Part shown: positions 28,210-37,382 of the stretch, piece after piece
Layout of the letters: each line of letters begins with the position of its first letter
Position numbering within the stretch: position 1 is the stretch's first letter
Source: an uncultured Fibrobacter sp.
GTDB lineage: Bacteria > Fibrobacterota > Fibrobacteria > Fibrobacterales > Fibrobacteraceae
DNA: 59,750 bases
Reading direction: 5' to 3'
NCBI GenBank assembly: GCA_946186895.1
Contig: CAMHOW010000009.1
Span: forward strand, 1 to 59,750
Program-made: the position numbers and the translations under genes
The notes under the pieces: model-generated
The model's input: only the letters and a program-made list of their open reading frames with translations
What the model was told of the DNA's origin: nothing
Database searches by the model: none

Positions 28210-30105
28210 TTACACCGACTTTTTCTGCATTACCTTCACTTCTTGGATAAAGGAAAGAAGCAAAGGATAGTTTGTTTCGCTACCCACTTCTTGAATTTCT
28301 GCGTTGAAGGGAGCCTTCGACAAATGCAAGGAATGAACGTAGAACGTAATCTCTTTCATCTTGTCGGTACGCTTGCCCGGATCTTTTACCTGGGCGCCCA
28401 GCATGGTCCCCGTCATCTTAGCATAGCGCAGGACCTTCACCAAATCGAAGGTATCCAACTTGCGGTAAAGGCTTCCATACTTGGTGGAATCCAGAGAAGA
28501 CTGCAATGACGATTCGTCTTGACCGCCGCGAAGTTCGTAATCTGGAGTACCCGTTTCGTAATGAGGAATCGAAAAATCCTTACGCCATTCTTCTACAGGG
28601 GCCTTTTCTGCATTCTCTGAAATGCGAGAGGCATTGGGGCAGAAACCGTAACTTTCCAGAATGCTAAACACATTCGCCTCTTGCTCCGGCTTGATCAAGA
28701 AGCCATATCCTGGAATGAATTCTTCCACGTTCTCCATGAACTGCGGGAATGCGGAAAGTTCATTCAAGGCCTTCGCATCGTCAATCTTGAGCAGGCGTAC
28801 CGTACGGATACGGGCCCCATAGAAAGAGCCGTTCCATTCGTCCAAAGTCTGAGACACATTATCGGGAGTTTTAACGCAGTTGCGGAAATGCTCAATTTCA
28901 GATTCCGGGAAACCGCTACGCAGGCCAGAGAGGTACGTTTCCTTGTCCAGGTTGAAGCAAAGGAAAGTCTCGTCGTTCTTGGAAGTGGCAAGAGTCGAAA
29001 GTACAAACAGGATTCTCGGCGATGTACCTACCGAAGCTACGATATCAAAGTTAGGGAGCACAGACAGGTCGGCTTCGGGCATGGGCATCACGGAGGATTC
29101 CAGCCATTCTAAACCGCTCGCATTCAGGGCCACCTGCTCCACCTTGCGTACACCCTTCTGATCCGAAAGGGTAAAGTCTACAAGCCCCAAAAGCCAAGCC
29201 TCTTTCAAGGGCCTAGGCAAGTTGTCCCAACCCAAATGCTTACTCTTGTCGAGAATGCGGAAAGTGGGGTCCAGCACCCAGAAAATCTGGGCGGCATCTT
29301 GGATAGAGGTAACCGTAGAAAGATTCTTGAAAATGCTCTTGCAGAGCTTGCGGTCTTTCTGGAAGCGGGCGCAAAGCCACCAAGACAAAATATCCTGATG
29401 CAGGCGGAAGCTATTCTTTTTCAAAAATTCCAGCGCCTTCGCCGACGGATACAGATTCGTGCCCACCAGTTCCAGCCAACGGTTCTGGGTCAAGAAACTA
29501 AAAATCAAAACCAGTTCCGTTTCGGCAGCATTTGTCCACAGCTTGGAGGCCGACGTGAAAGAATCAAGACAGAGCTGCCTTCCACGACGGTGAACCGTTC
29601 CGTTGCCGTTCACCTTCAGCTCACCACGCTGGGCAAGCCCAAGCACCTTGCAGACATGCCAATCTAACAAGGTGCTGTAACCTACATGAACACCCTTAGA
29701 CGGGTCTACAGGTTCGGGAATAAACCTGATGCATTCTTCAAAATTGCGAAAACCGTAATAGACCACGGTATTGGCTGTAGAAGAACGCCATACTAGGAAT
29801 TGACGGCAAAGGGAAATCAGAAACTTCTGGAGTTCGGCACTCTTGGCCGCAGGAACCGAAAGCCTGAGTTCGTTATGGGAAAGTCCACGAGAGCCGCTCA
29901 GGTATATCAGGTCAAGGCAATGACGCTGCCAAGGTTCCAACTTCTGACGGATGGACTGCAGACGTTCGTTGCTAGAATAAAAAGACAACACCTCTGACTG
30001 AATAAGCGCATTGTTCAACAGGCCCTTCTTTCCGAAGGCCTGCGCGTGAACATCGCGCAACATGGGTTTAGACATGCCGTCAAAAAATTCAGCCAGATCC
30101 ATCAT
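28210..30105 (-). CDS. Helicase-associated (XPB/Ssl2-like, Helicase_C_3) domain protein without helicase motor
   Basis: A 631-residue protein. Start ATG at 30105 has gagggg at the right distance; a frame to 30132 would include that site. The N-terminal half has winged-helix-like segments (QRHCLDLIYLSGSRGLSHNEL). Around 340-470 lies LSVLPNFDIVASVGTSPRIL with downstream LSGLRSGFPESEIEHF, the pattern of the helicase C-terminal domain 3 family seen in XPB-like helicases. No Walker A or DEAD/H box is present. It follows the DinG gene by 55 bases on the same strand and may act with it in DNA repair. Confidence 0.62.
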   Translation of the reverse strand: MMDLAEFFDGMSKPMLRDVHAQAFGKKGLLNNALIQSEVLSFYSSNERLQSIRQKLEPWQRHCLDLIYLSGSRGLSHNELRLSVPAAKSAELQKFLISLCRQFLVWRSSTANTVVYYGFRNFEECIRFIPEPVDPSKGVHVGYSTLLDWHVCKVLGLAQRGELKVNGNGTVHRRGRQLCLDSFTSASKLWTNAAETELVLIFSFLTQNRWLELVGTNLYPSAKALEFLKKNSFRLHQDILSWWLCARFQKDRKLCKSIFKNLSTVTSIQDAAQIFWVLDPTFRILDKSKHLGWDNLPRPLKEAWLLGLVDFTLSDQKGVRKVEQVALNASGLEWLESSVMPMPEADLSVLPNFDIVASVGTSPRILFVLSTLATSKNDETFLCFNLDKETYLSGLRSGFPESEIEHFRNCVKTPDNVSQTLDEWNGSFYGARIRTVRLLKIDDAKALNELSAFPQFMENVEEFIPGYGFLIKPEQEANVFSILESYGFCPNASRISENAEKAPVEEWRKDFSIPHYETGTPDYELRGGQDESSLQSSLDSTKYGSLYRKLDTFDLVKVLRYAKMTGTMLGAQVKDPGKRTDKMKEITFYVHSLHLSKAPFNAEIQEVGSETNYPLLLSFIQEVKVMQKKSV

Positions 30106-30160
30106 AATACATCCCCTCAAATAGGGACGCAAATTTAGTAAAAAATGGACCTTACGTCAA

Positions 30161-32881
30161 TTAAGAAACAAATGCGGCGACATCGTCAATAGACTGCGCC
30201 ACTTGTTGCTTGTTGTTCCAGATGCGCATGAAGGTTTTTCCGTAAGCCTCGTTCACCACGCGATTATCGAGAATCACAATCTTTCCGGAATCAGATTCTG
30301 TGCGAATCAAACGGCCAAGTCCTTGACGGAGTTCCATATAGGCTTCAGGAACAAAATAATTCTTGAAGGTATTCTCACCGCGAGCCTTCATGTCAGCAGA
30401 AATTCCTGCCACCAGCGGGTCGGAGGGATTGGGGAACGGAAGCTTAGTAATCACCAAAAGCTTCAGCGCATCACCTGGGAAATCCACACCTTCCCACAAA
30501 GTCTGGCAACCCAGCAGGCAAGCACCTCTGGACTTGCGGAACATGGACACAAGACCGTCCAGGGAACCGTCTACATGCTGGCACAAGAGAAGCTTGTTCT
30601 TTTCAGCAAAGGCAGGAGCCAGTACAGACTGGGCCTTCATCATGGTGGCCACACTGGTAAAGAGCACCAAAGTATTTTCTTCGACCTTCGGCAAAAGTTG
30701 CAGCAAGGTTTCGTTCAAAGCATTACCGAATTCTGGAGCAGAAGGCTTAGGCAAGAACTTCGCTACCATCACAGAGCTGCGGGACTCTACCGCAGAGGTA
30801 TCCGGGAACACCTTCAAGAAGGGGCGCTTCTTGGGAGAATCCATGCTCATGCCCATCTTCTGAACGAAGTAAGAAAGATCGCCCTGAACTGCCAAGGTGG
30901 CCGAAGTGAACAGGGCCGACTTGATCCAAGGGTAGAACTTCTCTTTCCAGGTGTCACCGGAATGGAGCGGGTAAGCGTGCATCTTAAGCGTATGCGGATT
31001 GAACGGTTCTTCCAGATAGAACACCCAATCGTTTCGGCCAGCCTTCACCAGGAATTCAAAATCCGACATAAAGCGGGACAGGTCTTCCATGGCGCCGCGG
31101 GCATCTTTCACCAGGCCCTTTGTCGCAAGAACTGCTGCAAGGGAATCAAACAGCTTATCAGCCTGGGCCTTTGATACCAGGAACTGATCTACGAAAGGCT
31201 TGGGGTCTGCATCGTATTCTGCCTGAATCCCGTTTCTGTAGATAAGGCCTGTCTTGTCTGTCTTGAGTTTGCCGACGCGCTTGCCCATCTTCATGAAGAG
31301 GCGGTGCAGGCATTTTTCCGTTTCGTTCAGAGCGTTAATCAGTTCTTCGCAAGCGTCGATCAGCGCCGTCTCTTCGGCAGGAATCCGGTTTTCTATCTCG
31401 GCGATAAGGCCATCCTTGCGCATACGCGAAGGCACCAGAGTCTTTGCGATGTTCCTGTAACCGAAGAAGGACACCAACCGGCCCTGAGCCTGGTTGCTGA
31501 CTTCCGGGAGCCTGTGGGCTTCGTCAAAGACGATATGCTCGTAAGTGGGCAACAGGGCGAAATCCAGCTTCAGGTCTGCCATGAACAAGGCATGGTTCAC
31601 CAGCAGCATGTTAGAGGCCGCTGCGCGACGCTTTGCCACCATGGCGGGGCAATGGGCGTAATGAACACACTTTTCGCCTTCGCAGGTAGAAGCACTGCTA
31701 GAAAGCTTGGACCACAGGACACGATTGCGGTTGTGGTTGAAAGAAGTACATTCGTTAATGTCGCCAGTCGTAGTCTGCTCTACCCAAGGGAGCAGCGCCA
31801 TAAAGGAATCCCGTTCTTCGCTCTGCAAAAGACCGGCGGAGCATTCCAGAAGTTGCTCAAACTTGCGCAGGCACAAATAATTGTCGCGGCCCTTCAAAAT
31901 GGCCACCTTCAGCTTGCCATCAAACAAAGGCGCAATCTGCGGAATATCGTGATTCCAAAGCTGTTCCTGAAGTGCGCGGGTAGCGGTACTAATGACCACA
32001 CGCTCACCCGCTACCGCCTTGTTGGCGGCCGCAATCAGGTAGGCCATGGACTTTCCAGAACCTGTAGGAGCCTCTATAACGCAGAGGCCGCCCTTGTACA
32101 TGTTGCGTTCAGCGATGGAGGCATATTCCGCCTGGTTCTTGCGGTAGGCGAATTCCGGAATATGCTTAGAAAGGATTCCGCCCTCGTCAAAGAATTCGGA
32201 GACCCGCTTACCACCCGATGGTAAAGGCACACCCTGTTCACCAGAAACCTCTGGAATCTTGTAAGACGGAGTGAATTCGGCGGCACCGGCTGCAGGTCCA
32301 AAGAGTTTTTCCCAATGGGTTTCGACGCTGACTTTGGTAAGGGCGTTCATGAGCCAGGAATCCATAGACGCAATCTTCTCGAAGGCCTTCACGAAAAGCT
32401 TACCACAGGCCTCGGCATCGGGGAGCGCCCGGTGGGCGCGGCTGTGCTCAATCCCGAGAGATGCCACCAGCGTATCCAAACGGTGGTTAGGAACGTCCTG
32501 AAAGGCGATTCTCGAAAGGGTCAAGGAGTCCCATACGGGGTGGTTTTCAAAATCAATGCCGACTTTTGCAAAGGCGCTCTTGAGAAAACGGGCATCAAAG
32601 CTCGCATTGTGGGCCACGATAGGGCTATCGCCAATAAAGCTGCGGATCTTTCCGGCAAGGGAGGCAAAGTCTTCGGACTCGTCAAGGTCTTTCTGGGAGA
32701 TTCCCGTAAGGCTTTCGATAAAGGGGCGGAGCTTCACAGAAGCGGGGCGGACAAGGTAATCCAGGGATTCCGCAGGGCTTCCATCTTGAAAGCGCATCAG
32801 GGCCACTTCGATAATTTCGTCTTTATCGAATTCAAGGCCAGTAGTTTCCAGATCGATGGCAATAAAAGTAGGAATGTTCAT
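30161..32881 (-). CDS. dinG: DinG-type DNA helicase fused to a DnaQ-like 3'-5' exonuclease
   Basis: A 906-residue fusion as in Gram-positive DinG. Exonuclease domain about 1-170: AIDLETTG (ExoI DxE), VAHNASFDARF (ExoII), HRALPDAEA (ExoIII). XPD-like superfamily 2 helicase about 245-906: Walker A APTGSGKSMAYLIA, DEAH box HIVFDEAHRL, motif VI RQGLGRLIRTESDSG. Four Cys between motifs I and II (CLRKFEQLLEC region and CEGEKCVHYAHC) suggest an Fe-S cluster. It unwinds 5'-3' on damaged or R-loop DNA. It lies 7 bases after a lipoprotein gene in a long minus-strand run. Confidence 0.92.
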   Translation of the reverse strand: MNIPTFIAIDLETTGLEFDKDEIIEVALMRFQDGSPAESLDYLVRPASVKLRPFIESLTGISQKDLDESEDFASLAGKIRSFIGDSPIVAHNASFDARFLKSAFAKVGIDFENHPVWDSLTLSRIAFQDVPNHRLDTLVASLGIEHSRAHRALPDAEACGKLFVKAFEKIASMDSWLMNALTKVSVETHWEKLFGPAAGAAEFTPSYKIPEVSGEQGVPLPSGGKRVSEFFDEGGILSKHIPEFAYRKNQAEYASIAERNMYKGGLCVIEAPTGSGKSMAYLIAAANKAVAGERVVISTATRALQEQLWNHDIPQIAPLFDGKLKVAILKGRDNYLCLRKFEQLLECSAGLLQSEERDSFMALLPWVEQTTTGDINECTSFNHNRNRVLWSKLSSSASTCEGEKCVHYAHCPAMVAKRRAAASNMLLVNHALFMADLKLDFALLPTYEHIVFDEAHRLPEVSNQAQGRLVSFFGYRNIAKTLVPSRMRKDGLIAEIENRIPAEETALIDACEELINALNETEKCLHRLFMKMGKRVGKLKTDKTGLIYRNGIQAEYDADPKPFVDQFLVSKAQADKLFDSLAAVLATKGLVKDARGAMEDLSRFMSDFEFLVKAGRNDWVFYLEEPFNPHTLKMHAYPLHSGDTWKEKFYPWIKSALFTSATLAVQGDLSYFVQKMGMSMDSPKKRPFLKVFPDTSAVESRSSVMVAKFLPKPSAPEFGNALNETLLQLLPKVEENTLVLFTSVATMMKAQSVLAPAFAEKNKLLLCQHVDGSLDGLVSMFRKSRGACLLGCQTLWEGVDFPGDALKLLVITKLPFPNPSDPLVAGISADMKARGENTFKNYFVPEAYMELRQGLGRLIRTESDSGKIVILDNRVVNEAYGKTFMRIWNNKQQVAQSIDDVAAFVS

Positions 32882-32888
32882 GGGAATC

Positions 32889-34685
32889 TCACTTTTTTGA
32901 CAATGTCGGCAAATCGGGAATCAACTTGTTCAAGTCATTCTCGCCCTTGGAAATTTTAACCGTATCGCTGGGGGCGCGCCAAGCCTGCCCGAACTTGAAA
33001 GGCGCAAGCTTACCCGCATCGGGCGTGTCGCGGCCCTCTTCGGGATAGTAATACTCGATGAAGAACCCGCCCTCTTCCAGGTCGGGGAATGCAAAGTTTC
33101 CAGCCCCGTCGCACTTGGCCACCTGAGCCACCTTCGTCTCGACAGAGGTAAGCCGCACAGCCACCTGGGCATTGCCACCCGGGATAGCGCCCTTGAGAGA
33201 GGCAAGCTTCAGCTTGGATACCGATTCTACACGGCTCAGCCGCTTGTACTTAAGGGTTACAACCGTATCGCGCACACCGTTACTGTCGGCTGCCGCCAGA
33301 GTCGTATCGTTATAGCCTTCCAGAACTTCGATGGCAACATCGGTAGGCCATTCCTCGGCCCGCTTCACCAACAGGCGCACAGGATCGATAGGCACCACCT
33401 GCATCTGGGCCGTATCCTTGTTGATGGCGATGTAGAACGTTTGCGTCAAGGAATCGCCGAAGGGCTTGTCGTAAGAGATGATCAGGGAATCGTGGGGGAA
33501 TACCGCCTTGGTCTTAGACGTAAACTTTGCAGACACTATGCTTGGCGCAAGAGTGTCCTTCGCCATTTCTTGCCATTCCCATTCCACATAGTTGCGGAGC
33601 GTATCCAGGGGGCGGAACAGGGAATCCTTCGCAGTGCTACAAGCGAACTTGTAAACCGTCTCTTTCTTGGGCTTTTCGCTAAAGTAGAACTGAGGTTTCT
33701 TGGAAGAGGCTCCCAGGTAAACCTTGGAGGGGAACATCTTCTTTCCATCGACATTGGAAGTGATAGAACAGTTAGACGTATCCTTGAAAAGAGAATCAAA
33801 ATAAACCGGTCTTGTAAAGGTCGCCTCCAGCACATTGGCAAAAGGCTGAGTCACCGATTCCAGTTCCAAGTAACTGGTATCCTGGTCTGCCAAAGGAATC
33901 CACAGGGTATCGGTCATGGCTTCGGTCAGCACAATGTCCTTTTCCCAGAAGCCCACCGGTTCTGCGGAGGGCTCAATTTTCTGGTTTCCGTTTACATCCA
34001 AGAAAGCGGCTATGCGGTAACGGCCAGGCTTAAGCCCCGTCAGCTCGAAATTGCCGGCGCTATCCACCAGAGTTGTGTACAAGGGCGGTTCTTTTGCAAG
34101 CATAGGAAGGGAATCCAGCAATTTCGTGGTGGAGTCTCTATACTTTTGCAAGTAGCGAATGCCTTCCCGTTCCTGGCCCATCAGGAACAGGCCCACGCTG
34201 GGGTAAATCTTTTTCTTCGCCATGGAATCGTGAACCATCACACGACCCGGGAGCTTCAAAGAATCGATATGGGCGCCCGTAGAGAACACCACCTGGAATG
34301 GCTTTGCAAGAGCGTTGCCATGCAGGTCCTTGATGCCGCTGGCAAAGGTCACCGTATAGGTAGTGCCCGTATCCAAAAGCCCGCGGGATGTGAGTTCCAG
34401 AGTCTTGCCGCTGACCTCGAAACGCATCTTCTTTTCAATAGGCGGCGAGATAGAAACGGCATTTCTCGGAATGCTGGGATTAATCCACTCATCAAATTCC
34501 AGCTTGATGTAAAGCTCGTTGGGGTGGTTCGTAGTACCCGGTGCCGGGTAAACCGCCGCAATACGGGGTGGCAACTTGTCTTCGGGACCGCCACCAGGCG
34601 CCACCTGGGTTGCACAGGCCACAAGCCCTGCGCAGACAAGCGCAAGGATAATCCAGAGGCAATATGCAACAGTCCTAAACTTCAT
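32889..34685 (-). CDS. Ig-like-domain lipoprotein (Big_5 type)
   Basis: A 598-residue lipoprotein. The lipobox CAGLVACATQ is followed by the GGGPEDKLPPRI sequence common to Bacteroidetes/Fibrobacter Ig-like lipoproteins. The first Ig-like (SbsA/Big_5) domain is about 35-135 (PNELYIKLEFDEWINP, TYTVTFASGIKDLHGN), followed by a carboxypeptidase-regulatory-like domain (GNFELTGLKPGRYRIAAFLDVN) and further beta domains. It is one base from the signal peptidase gene, so the two are co-transcribed. Role unknown, probably an envelope structural protein. Confidence 0.78.
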   Translation of the reverse strand: MKFRTVAYCLWIILALVCAGLVACATQVAPGGGPEDKLPPRIAAVYPAPGTTNHPNELYIKLEFDEWINPSIPRNAVSISPPIEKKMRFEVSGKTLELTSRGLLDTGTTYTVTFASGIKDLHGNALAKPFQVVFSTGAHIDSLKLPGRVMVHDSMAKKKIYPSVGLFLMGQEREGIRYLQKYRDSTTKLLDSLPMLAKEPPLYTTLVDSAGNFELTGLKPGRYRIAAFLDVNGNQKIEPSAEPVGFWEKDIVLTEAMTDTLWIPLADQDTSYLELESVTQPFANVLEATFTRPVYFDSLFKDTSNCSITSNVDGKKMFPSKVYLGASSKKPQFYFSEKPKKETVYKFACSTAKDSLFRPLDTLRNYVEWEWQEMAKDTLAPSIVSAKFTSKTKAVFPHDSLIISYDKPFGDSLTQTFYIAINKDTAQMQVVPIDPVRLLVKRAEEWPTDVAIEVLEGYNDTTLAAADSNGVRDTVVTLKYKRLSRVESVSKLKLASLKGAIPGGNAQVAVRLTSVETKVAQVAKCDGAGNFAFPDLEEGGFFIEYYYPEEGRDTPDAGKLAPFKFGQAWRAPSDTVKISKGENDLNKLIPDLPTLSKK

Positions 34686-34686
34686 A

Positions 34687-36075
34687 TCAAATCAGGGGAA
34701 TCACCTTACCCACACGGCTCCAGCGGATGTTGAACGGTATACGCCACCAGGTAAAGGGATTGCCCAGGGCGAATTTCTGGTCGTCATTCTCGAAGGAGAA
34801 ATAAATCACGAAAGCCTTCGCACGAACATTGCGGAGAGAGACAAAGCCCCAGTAGCGGCTGTCGGCAGAATTGTCACGGTTATCGCCCATCATAAAGAAC
34901 TGCGGGCTCTTGACGGTGTAGCTTTCGATAGGCTTGCCATCTACCAGCAAGCGACGGCGAATCTCGAACTTCGAGGAGGCCTGTTCTGCAGAGGCTGCCA
35001 ACGTGTCGGCAACCGTCGTGTCGGCTGCTGCAGAATCTGCAACAAGGCTGTCTGCAACGGTCGTATCAACCGGATTGTTCAGCAGCGCCACATTCCCTTC
35101 CAAGTCCCGCAACACCGAGGCGTCAAACCCGATGTAACTCACCTGACGTGTCATGCCGCCCTTCTGGTGGGGGTCCAGCATAGGCAAGAAACCGATTCTC
35201 GAAAGCTCCTTGAAATAGGCAAAGCTCATGGTACCATGAATCGTGTCGCCCTGAGTCAGACGCTGCTGCAAAACCGTACGGTTGTAACGCAGCATGTCGT
35301 TTATCAAGAGACTGCGGTCGCTTTCTACCGGAATAAAGAAATCCTTGAATTCGTAATTGTTGTTCTCTACGCCATCTACCCATAGCGAAAGGTCCAGTTC
35401 CACATGACTGTCGGGGTTTTCTTGCAGCACCAGAGAGCGGAGCCACCACAACTTTTCAAGGGGCAGGGAATCCACGTAGAACACGTCCCCTACCGACGGA
35501 ACCACAAAGGTCTCCCGCTCATCCTTGGGAGACATAGTCCGGAACGTAGAGGTATACTTGCCATGGCCGGGGAGAGAATCCTGGCGAACGCCGTTCAGGT
35601 AGAGCACGCCCTTGTGAACCGCCAGAGTATCGCCACTCACACCCACACAACGCTTGATGTAGTCCTTGGGGCCATCCGCATAGTGAATCAGGTGGGGCTG
35701 GCCTTCTTCGGGTTCGTGATCCCAGTAGAAATTCCCAAACATTAAGGCATTAAACAAATGGGTATAACGGCTAGGATTGTTATCTGGATATTCAGGCTCA
35801 CCCGGGTAACGGAAAATCACCACATCGCCCTTCTTAGGCAATGTATAGCCCGGGAAATGCTGGTTGCTGAAAGGGATGGGCGAGCCGTAGGTGAACTTTA
35901 GGCCCAGCAGAAAGTCCCCCGTACGCAGGGAATCTTCCATAGAACCGCTGGGAATCTGGAACGCCTGAATCACATACTGGATAACAATCAGCGCAAGCAC
36001 CACCGGGACTATAATTTCCCGCATCAATCCTTTCAAAAACTTTTTCGGCGAAAACTGTTTCGGTGAATTTTCCAT
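34687..36075 (-). CDS. lepB: Signal peptidase I, enlarged form
   Basis: Cleaves signal peptides of exported proteins at the outer face of the inner membrane. TM helix about 22-38, then FQIPSGSMEDSLRTGD with nucleophile Ser45, GDVVIFRYPG, KDYIKRCVGVSGDTL containing the general-base Lys, and MMGDNRDNSADSRYWGFV near the C-terminus. At 462 residues it is far longer than E. coli LepB (324). The extra length is an inserted periplasmic region, including a low-complexity TTVADS-type repeat before the last catalytic-core box. It lies 11 bases after the LytTR gene. Confidence 0.93.
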   Translation of the reverse strand: MENSPKQFSPKKFLKGLMREIIVPVVLALIVIQYVIQAFQIPSGSMEDSLRTGDFLLGLKFTYGSPIPFSNQHFPGYTLPKKGDVVIFRYPGEPEYPDNNPSRYTHLFNALMFGNFYWDHEPEEGQPHLIHYADGPKDYIKRCVGVSGDTLAVHKGVLYLNGVRQDSLPGHGKYTSTFRTMSPKDERETFVVPSVGDVFYVDSLPLEKLWWLRSLVLQENPDSHVELDLSLWVDGVENNNYEFKDFFIPVESDRSLLINDMLRYNRTVLQQRLTQGDTIHGTMSFAYFKELSRIGFLPMLDPHQKGGMTRQVSYIGFDASVLRDLEGNVALLNNPVDTTVADSLVADSAAADTTVADTLAASAEQASSKFEIRRRLLVDGKPIESYTVKSPQFFMMGDNRDNSADSRYWGFVSLRNVRAKAFVIYFSFENDDQKFALGNPFTWWRIPFNIRWSRVGKVIPLI

Positions 36076-36086
36076 ACAAGACTCAA

Positions 36087-36854
36087 TTAAAGGCTACGCA
36101 CCTTCTTCACAAAATTTCTACTGACCAACAACTGGGTATGGTCCTTGTCCCGTAGCACCACATTCAACCGGCTCATGTCGGTTTTCCTGATTTCGGCAAT
36201 GTAGTCGATAGCTACCAGGTGGGCCCGGTGAATCCGTACGAACTGCCGCGGGTCCAGCTTCTTTTCTAAATCCACAAGAGGCGTATCGATCACGTGCTGA
36301 CCGCTCAGGGTATAGACCGTGGTGTACTTTTCCTCGCTCTGGAAACGGATAATCTCGTCTACGTTCACCAGCAGAATCCTATCCCCAATCTTCACCTGAA
36401 GGCGCTGCAGGTAATTGTTTGCAGAACCCATCATCTGCCTAAAGGCATCCCAGGAGAAATTGTCGGGCAACTGGCTTTCTTCCGACACCTGGTCAAGCCG
36501 CTTCCGTAACTTTTCTACCGTCTTTTCCAAACGGGCAGGCTCCACAGGCTTAAGCAGGTAATCTACCGTGTTTTCTTCGTAGGCCCGCAGGGCAAAATTA
36601 TCGTAGGCCGTGGTAAACACGATCAGGGGCATGTCCTCTTCCAAGGATTTCAGCGCCTCGAAAGCATCCATGTCATTCAGCTGGATATCCAGAAACACCA
36701 CGTCGGGCAAGAGCCGGCCAATTTTCTCGATGGCCTCTGCACCAGAAGACGCCTCCCCCACAATTTCAATCTCGGAGGAATAAGGCGCAAGCAGAGAACG
36801 CATGCGCACGCGGGCAAGGGGTTCGTCATCTACAATCAGGGCCGTACACTGCAT
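36087..36854 (-). CDS. LytTR-type response regulator
   Basis: A 255-residue regulator: receiver domain 1-120 (acidic Asp9-Asp10, phospho-acceptor Asp56 in VVFLDIQLND, Lys in DYLLKPVEP), linker, and LytTR DNA-binding domain about 150-255 (EIIRFQSEEKYTTVYT, FVRIHRAHLVAIDYI). I take the ATG at 36854, which overlaps the upstream TGA; an in-frame GTG one codon earlier is possible. No histidine kinase of the LytS/YehU type is adjacent, so its partner is encoded elsewhere. Confidence 0.92.
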   Translation of the reverse strand: MQCTALIVDDEPLARVRMRSLLAPYSSEIEIVGEASSGAEAIEKIGRLLPDVVFLDIQLNDMDAFEALKSLEEDMPLIVFTTAYDNFALRAYEENTVDYLLKPVEPARLEKTVEKLRKRLDQVSEESQLPDNFSWDAFRQMMGSANNYLQRLQVKIGDRILLVNVDEIIRFQSEEKYTTVYTLSGQHVIDTPLVDLEKKLDPRQFVRIHRAHLVAIDYIAEIRKTDMSRLNVVLRDKDHTQLLVSRNFVKKVRSL

Positions 36855-37354
36855 CACTTGTCCTCTACCGGTTTCGCAGAATCAGCCTTCGCCGTATCGC
36901 CGGCTGGTCTCATGGGATTGATATAAATCTTGATGAGTTCTGCCTTAAAGCCGTCTTGATCCTTATAGACCGTGCCCGCTCCTGTGAGCAAGGCAAAGGA
37001 ACCATAGGACCCCTGCTGGAAATGGTAACGGACTTTCCCTTCGGAAAGCTCCATGGTCATCTTGTCACCAACCATGGTAAAGTGGCCCGTCAACGTATCC
37101 GTATCGATGGAATCGAGGGTAGCACCCCTGACCATATTCTGTATAAACACTACGGAGCTGTCTTCTTTCAGCTGTGCCTTGACCACTTTTGCCTTGCAAT
37201 TGTCACAAGGCAGGCGTCCTGAATAAAAGCCCACTGCACCCTCGGGAACCTCAATCTTCTTCAGAGGTGGTAGCGGAGCAGGGGCACTTTCCTCCTTGGA
37301 GCAGCCAAGAAGTAAAAAAAGCCCAAACAGGAGAATCCATCTAGAAATCTTCAT
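36854..37354 (-). CDS. NlpE-like copper-homeostasis/adhesion-sensing lipoprotein
   Basis: A 166-residue lipoprotein with lipobox LLLGC (Cys18). The NlpE N-terminal pattern is clear: GFYSGRLPCDNCKAKVVKAQLKED, with the CxxC typical of the family, followed by a small beta-barrel. In E. coli NlpE reports surface adhesion and lipoprotein-trafficking stress to the Cpx system. Here the gene overlaps a LytTR regulator in a TGATG junction, so a sensory link to that regulator is a reasonable guess. The C-terminal OB-like domain of E. coli NlpE is absent. Confidence 0.8.
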   Translation of the reverse strand: MKISRWILLFGLFLLLGCSKEESAPAPLPPLKKIEVPEGAVGFYSGRLPCDNCKAKVVKAQLKEDSSVVFIQNMVRGATLDSIDTDTLTGHFTMVGDKMTMELSEGKVRYHFQQGSYGSFALLTGAGTVYKDQDGFKAELIKIYINPMRPAGDTAKADSAKPVEDK

Positions 37355-37382
37355 GGGCTAAAATCTATAAATTTTACGTGGA

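Noticed and set aside
28190..28224. Bidirectional terminator between the cytochrome and helicase-associated genes
   Set aside because: Only a 6-bp agtcgg/ccgact pair with a 19-base loop; too weak to call.
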